Below, piece after piece: positions 56,301-64,000 of a DNA stretch of 64,000 nt. Numbering within the stretch: the first letter of the stretch is position 1; each line of letters begins with the position of its first letter. The DNA comes from Camarhynchus parvulus (lineage: Eukaryota > Chordata > Aves > Passeriformes > Thraupidae). The stretch spans positions 15,423,733 to 15,487,732 of the forward strand of contig NC_044574.1 of the NCBI RefSeq assembly GCF_901933205.1, given 5' to 3'. The translations under genes and the position numbers were made by a program. The notes beneath the pieces were generated by a model. That model was not told the origin of the DNA and searched no databases. It worked only from the letters and a program-made list of their open reading frames with translations.

Positions 56301-57723
56301 TGGAAATGGAAAGAATTCTTAAATAAAGATGTAACTGACTTGTAAACGTTCAAGTTCATCCAATCTCATGTATAAATTAGTTAGGATTACTCTCTGAGTC
56401 ACTAGTAAGAAGCCGGTTCTGAAATCTCCCCAGTAATTGCAACATACCGAAGTTCATCCTAACTCTTACTGTGAATGTTGTTTTTCTTTTCAATCTTCTA
56501 CAACATCAAGAAACCCTGACTATTACAGAGACAAGATTAAGTCATCAGTTTAAATTAAACTAACCACTAAAGAAATCTGGTTTTGCACACTTAGGAAATC
56601 AAGTAACAGAATAACACTAGCATCCTATCAGAGAAGGTGTAACACAAAGCCAAGTGTTAAATTTCCTTCTTTCCTTCATTTCCTGATTTGTTAATGGACA
56701 CAAAACAAAATTTAAGGTTTATTATGCATAGGGAAAAATCATTGCAGGGTTCCCAAGTCAAAATGAGGCTTAGATGGTAAAACTGAGTCAATCAACTGCA
56801 TATTTAGTATTTTCTTACTGAAAATCTGTACCACACATACTAGAAATGTAATATGGGATGTCAAACTGGAGACTATAGTTCTTACAGGGCAGGAAGGAGA
56901 AACTGAGTTGGGTACCCCAAGAGAAAGACATGGCAGAATTCAAGAAGAATTCTACTGGAGAAGAACTTAGAGATAAGTCGCTGTCAAAAAAGCCAGATGC
57001 AGAAATAATATTTAGAGTTCTTTGACGAGTGGATTACTAACAGGACTGCTGAGCCACAGATTACTGGAGGAGTACATGAGCCACAGAATAAAATAATGCT
57101 GCTTTTTTTGGTAAGTGTGGGAATCGCCTCCATTTGTGACAACAATCACAAGAAAAAAGATCCTCAAGGTTTCCTAACTAATTAATAAAACCCCATTACT
57201 TCTATAGCCAGGAACTTCTGAACAGTTAGCCAAACAGTCTTTGTATTTAAAACTTTCCTGCTATCTCTCCAAAACACCTCAAATTATACAGTGAAGACTT
57301 CTGTCACAAAACACATCTCTGAAACGACTTTTTACTAGAAACTTAGTACTTGTGGCGAATGGCAAAAGAATTTGTGTTTTGGACTAGAAATAAAAGTTTC
57401 CTCTTCTTTGTTAGTTTCATTCATAAAGAATATGAAGAGCCAAGGCAAACTAATATGTAATCACAGCATGTTTTCCTCAGGTCACAAATCTCTCACAGTC
57501 TACTTACCTTGACATTCTTTAGCCCTTTCTCAAAAAGGCTAAGCATCTCGGAGAGTTTGTTGTCCGAGTGCACATTGTACACTGTCCGGCTACGCTGCTG
57601 AAGCAAACCAATGATACACTCATTTTCGATCTGTTCGTGCATCTTAAATTCCTTGAATGTAGCATAAAGAGATTGCAGCAGAGCCCGAAAATCATTGTTG
57701 TTGGAGAAGTTGGTCTTGGAAAG
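35921..57723 (-). CDS. FBXL5: FBXL5, residues ~29 to the C-terminus (10 exons; exon 1 outside window)
   Basis: FBXL5 is the substrate receptor of an SCF (SKP1-CUL1-RBX1) ubiquitin ligase that binds iron regulatory proteins IRP2/IRP1 when iron and oxygen are plentiful (known biology). Ten exons total 1,986 nt and remain in phase, giving 661 residues; with the missing 28-residue first exon this makes 689, against 691 in human. Order: N-terminal hemerythrin-like domain (exons 2-4), F-box (exon 5), acidic linker (exon 6), leucine-rich repeats (exons 7-11) interrupted by a long polar loop in exon 9. The iron ligands I can place (His57, Glu58, Glu61, His80, His126, Glu130) are all present, as are the four C-terminal cysteines that hold the 2Fe-2S cluster. 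I found no exon 1 between 57724 and 64000, so the promoter lies further right. The tail-to-tail CC2D2A neighbour supports the assignment. Confidence 0.98.
39417..39604 (-). mobile_element. CR1 LINE 3' end
   Basis: On the + strand: TCCATAGAATCACAGGATAA, CTGGGTTGGAAGGGACCTTT, CATCTAGTTCCAACCGCC, ending GGGCACCTGTTCCACTATCT. This is the reverse complement of a bird CR1 tail and is well preserved, so relatively young. It lies in the same direction as FBXL5 transcription. Confidence 0.93.
42544..42574. repeat. Two-copy tandem repeat, 15-bp period
   Basis: CAAAAATTATGGAAA is present twice in direct succession, intronic. Confidence 0.9.
43590..43738 (-). CDS. FBXL5: FBXL5 exon 10: leucine-rich repeats
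   Basis: On the minus strand TGTGTCCACAG precedes 43738 and the donor is GTAATG below 43590. The exon completes Arg, then [36 protein letters not shown] and [10 protein letters not shown]. Two LRR units are visible. The Cys codon at 43603-43605 is the first 2Fe-2S ligand. Confidence 0.98.
43739..46475 (-). other. FBXL5 intron 9
   Basis: A 2.7 kb intron, about a quarter of it a CR1 copy (45338-46075). The rest, mildly less AT-rich near 43.7-45.2 kb, holds nothing recognised. Confidence 0.75.
45338..46075 (-). mobile_element. CR1 LINE 3' portion (~740 bp)
   Basis: On the + strand it begins CAAAGAATCATTTGGGTTGG and passes through GTGAAGAATTTTTTCCTAAT, CCTCCTTTTCTCCAGGCTGA, GAGGTGTGGCCTCACCAGTG, CACCCCCAGGTCCTTTCC and GAGGACCTGGTACTTCATCT. 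This is the reverse complement of the CR1 3' UTR and end of the coding region, 5'-truncated. It is the longest continuous CR1 copy in the window. Confidence 0.93.
46476..47198 (-). CDS. FBXL5: FBXL5 exon 9: LRRs and long polar loop
   Basis: On the minus strand GATTTCAG precedes 47198 and the donor is GTGAGG below 46476; 240 codons flanked by partial codons. It starts with an LRR ([35 protein letters not shown]), continues with about 190 residues of polar, divergent sequence including [15 protein letters not shown] and [14 protein letters not shown], and ends in a second LRR ([15 protein letters not shown]). The loop is the least conserved part relative to human. Confidence 0.98.
47199..49009 (-). 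other. FBXL5 intron 8
   Basis: A 1.8 kb intron with the (TA)n microsatellite 127 nt before exon 9; the rest is AT-rich and unremarkable. Confidence 0.8.
47327..47369. repeat. (TA)~21 microsatellite
   Basis: An uninterrupted 43-bp TA run. It is bordered on both sides by the direct repeat ATTCACATTATA (the TA run lies between the copies). Confidence 0.97.
49010..49092 (-). CDS. FBXL5: FBXL5 exon 8: leucine-rich repeat
   Basis: On the minus strand CTTTTTTCAG precedes 49092 and the donor is GTTAGA below 49010; 27 codons plus two bases. [20 protein letters not shown] then ISDSVFE forms one LRR unit. Confidence 0.97.
49288..49436 (-). CDS. FBXL5: FBXL5 exon 7: start of LRR region
   Basis: On the minus strand TTTATTTTGCAG precedes 49436; the donor is GTGTGT, an atypical match to the consensus. 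Two bases complete Glu, then [40 protein letters not shown] and YSSAVSSKM. Confidence 0.97.
49437..49897 (-). other. FBXL5 intron 6
   Basis: A 0.46 kb intron with a short TCTA/TA-rich run near 49585-49615; nothing else. The 153-codon + strand frame 49668-50129 runs across this intron and exon 6 in antisense. Confidence 0.8.
49898..50023 (-). CDS. FBXL5: FBXL5 exon 6: acidic linker
   Basis: On the minus strand a T/C-rich tract and GAGTAG precede 50023; donor GTAGGT below 49898. Peptide [20 protein letters not shown], then [20 protein letters not shown]. It links the F-box to the LRRs and is strongly acidic. Confidence 0.98.
50024..52332 (-). other. FBXL5 intron 5
   Basis: A 2.3 kb intron; no repeat or gene recognised. 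Confidence 0.75.
52333..52515 (-). CDS. FBXL5: FBXL5 exon 5: F-box
   Basis: On the minus strand TGTATTTCAG precedes 52515; donor GTAAGT below 52333. It encodes the F-box, the SKP1-binding helix bundle: [48 protein letters not shown]. The Leu-Pro start and the Trp-Lys end are the usual F-box landmarks. Confidence 0.98.
52516..54763 (-). other. FBXL5 intron 4
   Basis: A 2.2 kb AT-rich intron; nothing recognised. Confidence 0.75.
54764..54947 (-). CDS. FBXL5: FBXL5 exon 4: end of hemerythrin-like domain
   Basis: On the minus strand TTTGTGTTAG precedes 54947; donor GTGAAG below 54764; 61 codons plus one base. [20 protein letters not shown] and [20 protein letters not shown], then [11 protein letters not shown]. 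It ends the iron-sensing domain and begins the linker to the F-box. Confidence 0.98.
54948..55729 (-). other. FBXL5 intron 3
   Basis: A 0.8 kb intron; nothing recognised. Confidence 0.8.
55730..55825 (-). CDS. FBXL5: FBXL5 exon 3: hemerythrin-like domain
   Basis: On the minus strand CTTTCTTCTCAG precedes 55825; donor GTAGGT below 55730; exactly 32 codons, phase 0. [20 protein letters not shown] then [12 protein letters not shown] carries the His126 and Glu130 iron ligands in the HxxxE motif. Confidence 0.98.
55826..57507 (-). other. FBXL5 intron 2
   Basis: A 1.7 kb intron; nothing recognised. Confidence 0.75.
57508..57723 (-). CDS. FBXL5: FBXL5 exon 2: hemerythrin-like domain
   Basis: On the minus strand CTTTTTCCTAG precedes 57723; donor GTAAGT below 57508; exactly 72 codons, phase 0. 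[20 protein letters not shown], then [10 protein letters not shown] (His57, Glu58, Glu61) and [13 protein letters not shown] (His80) supply iron ligands of the sensor domain. Confidence 0.98.
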
Positions 57724-60700
57724 CTAGGAAAAAGAAAAGTTAAAAAAAAAAAAACAATGAAAATCATGTCAAACTCAAGTTAAATCCTTAGAATAGACAT
57801 CAGATCCAAGGAATTCATTGCTCCCCTTACTTATAAAAGGTAAACACTTTCAGTTTTTAACACAAAACAAAGCCATTAAAATCAAAGTTGCGTTTAAGCA
57901 ACATAAACCAGATCTTGTGAAACACTGAGGTAAACAAATGTAGAAAGATTTCCTGGTGGAAGTCAATGCAATCTCCCCAGCCCAGCAGATTACTGACAGG
58001 ACCTTTCCCAATCCACATTTTTGTCCATACCAAAAAGCCATGAATATAGGCCCCTGAGCCCATCCTTAGGGATTTATTACCCATAAGGAATATTGAGTCC
58101 TACCAGTGAATATAAACTACATTAGCTGTTGGAGAAGGTTTCCAATGGAGCAAAATCCAACAAATCAAAACAGATCAAAATTCTAGGTAATTCAGCAGTG
58201 CCATTTTTACATGTGTACAGTTATCATCAGCAACAATATATTTTAAAACTGCATTTTCCTTCAATGAGTGTAGAAAACCAGAGACTTTTCCATTCTTATG
58301 TTTTATTTCAAGTGCAGCTTCAAGAATCATAGCCTACAGCAGGAGTAGGCTACAAGACCAAGCACTCTAAAAGTAGACTCCAATTCAGAAAACATGCTAC
58401 CACAATATTCAAAAGTAGCTTACCTACGAAGACTCTGGAATCTATGAGTTTTACAAGAAATGGGAATCTGAGACATACTTACATCAAAAACAACTACAAA
58501 CTGAGATACGCAAAACTTTTTTTCATTAAAAACCCCCAAATGTACTTACTCATTGTGACATTGCATTGCCACTTCCTGGCAGGCACCAGCAAAATGCAAC
58601 TGAAACACGCTGGACACCTGCCAAATCCTTATGCAACTCCAAGTCAGCTGTGCATACTGTACATTACATGCTGTACATATGAGCAAAATGACTCTCACTA
58701 TGGAAAGAGAAAGTTACTTAGCCCCAGAAGTCAGAGAAAACACACTGAGGTCTAAGAAGGGTTTTTGGTTTTTCTCTTTTTTTTCCAATATGCTTTAGAC
58801 CAAGTACTGACAGAAGTCAGAAAAACTTGATGTCTGTAACACACTGCTAGGATTTGAAGCATATATTGTCCTGTATTCCTAATGGGGAAAGATTTTGGCT
58901 TCAAAGGCCATTTCAATCTCCCACTACACCCAGAGAATGCAGCACCAGAAGCAGTGGCACTACATGAAACTGAGGGCTTGACTTTCTGCACTGAAAAGAA
59001 GAAGGCTGAGCCAGCACAGTCAAAGGGCACAGAAGCAACTCCTCAGGACAGCCTCCTCACCTCCCAGCACCTCTGAGTCACATCTCAATAACTAACTGGG
59101 GTTTCTCAGGTGGCATTTCCTTTGATTAATTAAGGACAGTGTTGATACACTTCATCCTACCCACAAGGATCCACAAAGTGACTGAAGGCAGTCTCCAAAG
59201 ACCCGTTTCCCTCCAAGAATCCCACATGCTCCCAAATGCTTAGCATTTTGATTGACTTAAAAAATGTAAACAACACTGCTGAAGCGAGTAACAGGAAGGT
59301 TCCACAAATCTACTGTATTCTGCTGTTGGCTTTAAAAACAAATCATGAAAACGGTTCTGATAAAAAACTAGCATCTTCTCATCATCTTGACTCAAAGCCT
59401 TTTCAAGACTCAAAATGTTCTGTTGCATCTACTGATGATCACCCACAAATCAGGAATAAATAAATAATCGATGTGCATGCAATTTAAGAACATCCGTTAG
59501 AAATGGATTGTTATAGAAACCACTGTAGCATGAAGCACTTGTATATTCACCTCTGCTACTGAGGCTTCCAGCAGATATCCAACAGATTAGGACCTATGGA
59601 GAGGATATTGAAGTTCAGTAACTATACTTGAATCAGAAATCACTGTATTAAAAAGGTCAGCTAAAGTGGAGAACAACTGGCTTTTCAGAGGACATGTAGC
59701 CTAGCAACAAAGTCACTCGGTCAGACCTGTAATTTCGTTACCAGGATTGATGAAGTCTCATGATAGGGGACCAAGACTATTAACAGACAGCAGCTACTCC
59801 ATTCCAAGGTCCACTTTTCACCAGCTCTAACAAGGAAAACTAGTGCAGGAGTTTAGTAGGGCAAGGAGAAAAATCACACACCGCCAAATTCAAAGAGAGA
59901 ATGGCAAGGAAGAGGAAATGGACTGTATAATGGATTTTTTTTGACTCATCAAAAATATAAAGCACGGTACATGTGAGAACCCTGAACAGGCTTAAAACAC
60001 ACTGCACTAAACCACAGCCATCAGTGCTCAAGAAACTTGGGAGCTTTCTGGGCTTCTGAAGACATTACATTTAAACAGCTGTACATTGCAGCACAACTGG
60101 TTTTGTGTTTGGAAAGCAAATTCTAATTGAGGAGCAGTACCACAAGAGCAACAGTTTCAGTGGCTCCTGAAATTTAAGAATTATTCATAATCCAAACAGC
60201 CTCAGCAACTGTCTAAACAACAGTCAGTCCTTTGGATTGCAATGTCTGTTTGAAACATTTCAGAGACTTATGGCTGATGCAGGCATCGTTTAGAAGTAGC
60301 CAGGAGAAAGAAAAAGAATGATGCAATTAAAGCATAGCCATACTTGTAAAATCTTTGTAGCTCAGACAAGTATATGCCAGCTTTAGGTGAGTGTCCCCCT
60401 TATTGGACTATAACAGAGCAATCAACACAGTCAAGATGAATGTACAGACTTGTAGCAAACACACATCTTTCCTTACTAAAACACACTGTTTAATCTTTGT
60501 GCTTAAAGAACAAGATACCAATCCTGGCAATATTAACAGCAATTGCTCTTTAGACAGTGCTTCACGCTCACAACACTCAACTGAAATAACTCTACCCTCA
60601 ACTCTTGCAGCTCCCTCATGGCTTTAGAGCTTTCATAAAAAAAAAAATGAAACTTTCCATCTGATGAAGACATAGACATTTCTATCCAAATTGTTGTGAA

Positions 60701-61609
60701 TAAATAAGGAAGCTCAAAACTGCTAATTAAATAACCAAACAAAACACAGTATTTAACTTGGTTTCTGGAAGTGTTTTATACATGTGCCAGTATGGAAAAA
60801 TGTCTTCTTAGAAGAAACAAATTAATTTTCCAGCAATGTTAGTTTACAGAGAGTAAACTGAAACAGTTTTTTCCTACTAACTATGCCAAAAATACATTTA
60901 AGGAGTGAAATATGTTTGCTTCTTCCTCCCAAGCATACTATGAACCAACAAGAAGAAAGCAGCAAAGAGGAATAAAGAAAAAGTACACTACTCTTAGCAG
61001 ACTAGCACAGCCATAAGCAAAGTCTATGCTGCACGCTAACGTTCCCAGTTACAAGTATCTCTATTCCCAACTACAAGCTGGAAAACAACAAATATTTGCG
61101 GAAGGAGAATAGGAGCAGAAAAAATTATTTTTTCACTCTCCCTACAGATTTCACAAATTTAAAATGGAATAATTTCTCAAGGTTAAGAAGTTTAATGTGG
61201 GTACAAATTCACAAGCCGCTTTATTTCAAATGAAAGTTTTCCCTATAAGCATGTGAATTCTGAACAACCACTAACCTTAAAAATTCAGTCTGGAAGCTAA
61301 AAAAATTGAAGACTTTTTTTTCTTCCTGGTCTTCTGATCAATTGTTGTTCTTTGTCATGTGTCATCCCAAGTTACATTTTTGAGAGGTCATTCCTCTATA
61401 TTCTGTTTTCTATGTATAACCACATCAAGACAATCAGCTGATAGCCATAGGATATGAAATAAAAGACATAATATTCCTGACAATCAATGCAGACTAGACT
61501 TCTACCACTAGTTAACTCATTAGATTTAAACCTAATTTAAGAAATAGTAAAATATTTTTCATTATGGAGCTGGTAGACCATTCTGATTAAAAGAAAAAAG
61601 ATATCAGGA

Positions 61610-61848
61610 TAAATATCAGGGAAGTTTTTCACCCACAAGGTGGCTGGGAACTGAAACAGGCTCCACAAGGAAGTGGTCACAACACCAAACCTGACAGAAT
61701 TCAAGAAGCTTTTGGACAACGCTGTCAGGCACATGGTGTGACTCTTGGGGTTGGGATTCTTGCACAAGGCCAAGAATTAGGCTCAATGATCCTGATGGGT
61801 CCCTTCCAACTCAGAATATTCTATTATCCTATTCTACGATTCTATGAA
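61610..61848 (+). mobile_element. CR1 LINE 3' end
   Basis: Sense CR1 tail: GGAACTGAAACAGGCTCCAC, AAGGAAGTGGTCACAACACC, GGCTCAATGATCCTGATGGG, TCCCTTCCAACTCAGAATAT and a closing ATTCTACGATTCTATG repeat. It is opposite to FBXL5 transcription and 5'-truncated. Confidence 0.93.
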
Positions 61849-62784
61849 AAAAACCAACTGATTTTTATAATAGAATAGCACCAGAAGAAAAAAGGAGCAG
61901 GCATTACTAGTCAGCTGTATCTTTTCACTGTTACATTCCTAGGTATTAGCACTCTGCATATGCAGTAGCACTAAAATTCAAAGGACAACCCTGGACTCTG
62001 TAAAGGCATTTATCTCAATTTCACGCACAAGAAAATGGAGGAACAAAATCCATAACAAGGTGTGCCTGTGTCAACAGCAAGAGCATGTGGTTTCATGTTA
62101 TACTTAATCTGCTGGAAATGAGGGCGCGGGCATGGAGGAGGAAACACACCGAGGGAGTAGCCCTGCCTCTAACTGCACATTCCTGCTGCTTCCTGCAAGA
62201 TGCGCTGGCAACCATGCAGCTGCAAGATTAATCCCTCTGGTGTACTAATCCAGGGAGGAGCTCTGCCTTTTACTGGGTTCATTTTTCACCTGGCTGGAGC
62301 ACTAGTAACACCCAGTTACAAGTCATGACTTACTTAGGAATCCCCAAGAAGTTCAGCTGATACTGCCCCCAAGGAAGAACTCAGGTGCTGAGGCAGCCAA
62401 GCCAAGAGAATGACTGTCCTCAGTGTTACCTCTCCTTCTCTCCTTGGCTTGCTCTTTATGTAAAAGTATTTGAGGTGAACAGTAAGAGAATTAGCTAAAC
62501 TGCTTCACACTCCCACCTGTTTATGTGTATGAAGCATTAAATCAGGGGAGAAATCAGTTTTCCAGCCTGGGCACTCTTCTTGGCAATGGGTCAACCCAAA
62601 TAATAGCAATTATTTAAGCAAGAAGGACAGAATGTGGCAGAAGCCAACAAGAAATCCAAAGCTTTCAAAAGCCCTTTTTTCTGATGTTGTCTTCTCAATG
62701 CAACCCCATCCTCTGTGTAATCTTCTAGTTGTTTTGCAGCATCACGAAAGTCTTGAAACTGCTTTTTAAAAAACCCAACTACTC

Positions 62785-62855
62785 AAATAAAAAAAAACCC
62801 AAACCAAACAAAACAGACAAAAAGCCCCACAAACCAAAACCAACCAACAAACAGC
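62785..62855. repeat. A/C-rich low-complexity run
   Basis: A run of AAACC/AAAC/CCAA-like words in FBXL5 intron 1, with no clear unit. Confidence 0.7.
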
Positions 62856-64000
62856 ACAGAAGATTCAGGCACACAAAATTACAGAATTATTTTGTTTTCG
62901 AAGAACACTGACAACAGGGAAGGTGAAACCTCATATTCTATTTTCAAAGGCTAAGATCAAGCTGATAAATGCCAAACATAAGAGAACAGTGAAAAAACCT
63001 CCTGTATTTCCATTTTCATTGGTGTCCTCCATACCAGTGTCCTGTACGATATCCACAATCAGTTTTGTCTAATGAACACCTATAGATCAGGTTTTGAATC
63101 ATGAAGAGCATTTCACAATGAGATATGAATAACAACATGGGACTAACTCAACCAAGATTTTCAGTGATGCAATTACTACAAATGTCAGATCCTCTTGGGG
63201 TTCACAGTAGAAAGCACAGCTCAAGATGCACTGATAAAATCAGCTAAGCCTCTTTCACCATGTGATTTCCACAGGCAGAAGCTTACCAAGGCTGGAAGAA
63301 AAAAGGATATCACCACATCTGTAGAGAAGAACCAAAAAGAATAAAAAAATTTAAAACCAATTAAAAAGCTACTAAACATATGAGCTACAAGGATCTTGAA
63401 TGAAAACATGATGAACACTTGCAACTATGCTGTTATTTATCTACCTGTGTCACACTATTCTACATGCCATGGAAGATTTCTTTCCTGGTTTATACCCTCA
63501 AGGATACAGGTTCCTACTAAGACCTGGTCTTCTGGCCCTCTGCAAGGTCATACCTGAAGTCCCAGGAGTGAAATCTCCCACTGCAGTAACTCACAGAACC
63601 AGAGCAAAAATGTCTTTGCACCTCTGCATCAGTCTGACTATAAGTTCCTAACACAAAGGTGGACACTGGAAAAATTCTCCACTCCAGGTTAATCCATCTT
63701 GGGCACTAACTGCAAAAGCAAAAAGCCAAGTAAGTCTCAAGAATTACAACTTGCAGCATTTAATCAGCTAGAGCATTTCTTTTTTGTAACACAGAATACG
63801 AGAGAATAATTTGTTGCAAAAAGGACAAAGGTGGGTTGTTACTGCTCTCCAGAGCAGACTGGGAGAGAGGATGAAAAATCAGAGCAGTGTGTGAAAGGTG
63901 ACCAGAAAACCTTTTTCATATAATGCTGCAGCAAAAATAGTTAATAAGCAATTACTTGAGAGAAAAACCTGCTACCATGTCTGGCAGGCAAAAAAAGATA

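Larger units (their letters stand above)
57724..64000 (-). other. FBXL5 intron 1 (partial)
   Basis: At least 6.3 kb. I searched the minus strand for the short first coding exon and for a CpG-rich promoter and found neither. It contains a CR1 3' end at 61610-61848, an A/C-rich low-complexity run at 62785-62855 and a slightly GC-richer patch near 62110-62420. Confidence 0.7.

Noticed and set aside
57724..64000. Possible first exon or promoter of FBXL5.
   Set aside because: No minus-strand segment resembles the expected N-terminus ahead of a donor, and no CpG island is present, so exon 1 is placed outside the window.

Overview
This is a 64 kb piece of vertebrate nuclear DNA, most likely from a bird. 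It is AT-rich, and coding sequence is split into short exons with GT-AG borders. The only interspersed repeats I can recognise are CR1-type LINE fragments, several carrying the bird/reptile CR1 3' end (repeats of ATTCTRTG, or the reverse complement beginning TAGAATCA). I see no SINEs. A turtle or crocodilian source cannot be excluded from sequence alone. Homology calls rest on my memory of the human proteins; I could not run a search.

Two genes account for all the coding sequence I can support. (1) CC2D2A, + strand, 386-32875: 24 consecutive exons that join in frame and encode about 1,128 residues, roughly the C-terminal 70% of the protein, ending at a TAG stop. The 5' exons lie to the left of the window. 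CC2D2A is a structural protein of the ciliary transition zone. (2) FBXL5, - strand, 57723 down to 35921: 10 exons encoding about 661 residues, everything except the short first exon, which lies to the right of the window. FBXL5 is the iron-sensing substrate receptor of an SCF ubiquitin ligase that degrades iron regulatory proteins. The genes are tail to tail, with about 3.0 kb between their stop codons. This matches the CC2D2A-FBXL5 neighbourhood of human chromosome 4p15. The two proteins have no known shared pathway, so the adjacency is conserved synteny and not an operon-like unit.

Layout: 1-32.9 kb, CC2D2A exons and introns, with a nested pair of old CR1 copies near 11.2-12.9 kb and a CR1 3' end at 27.4 kb; 32.9-35.9 kb, the two 3' UTRs flanking a CR1 reverse-transcriptase fragment; 36-57.7 kb, FBXL5 exons and introns, with CR1 copies at 39.4 and 45.3-46.1 kb and a (TA)n microsatellite at 47.3 kb; 57.7-64 kb, FBXL5 intron 1, holding one CR1 3' end at 61.6 kb.

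I found no undescribed multi-gene system. The most interesting signals are two possible in-frame cassette exons in CC2D2A: a 21-nt microexon at 25477-25497 with a strong TGC-containing pyrimidine tract, and a 48-nt open segment with good splice borders at 23022-23069.
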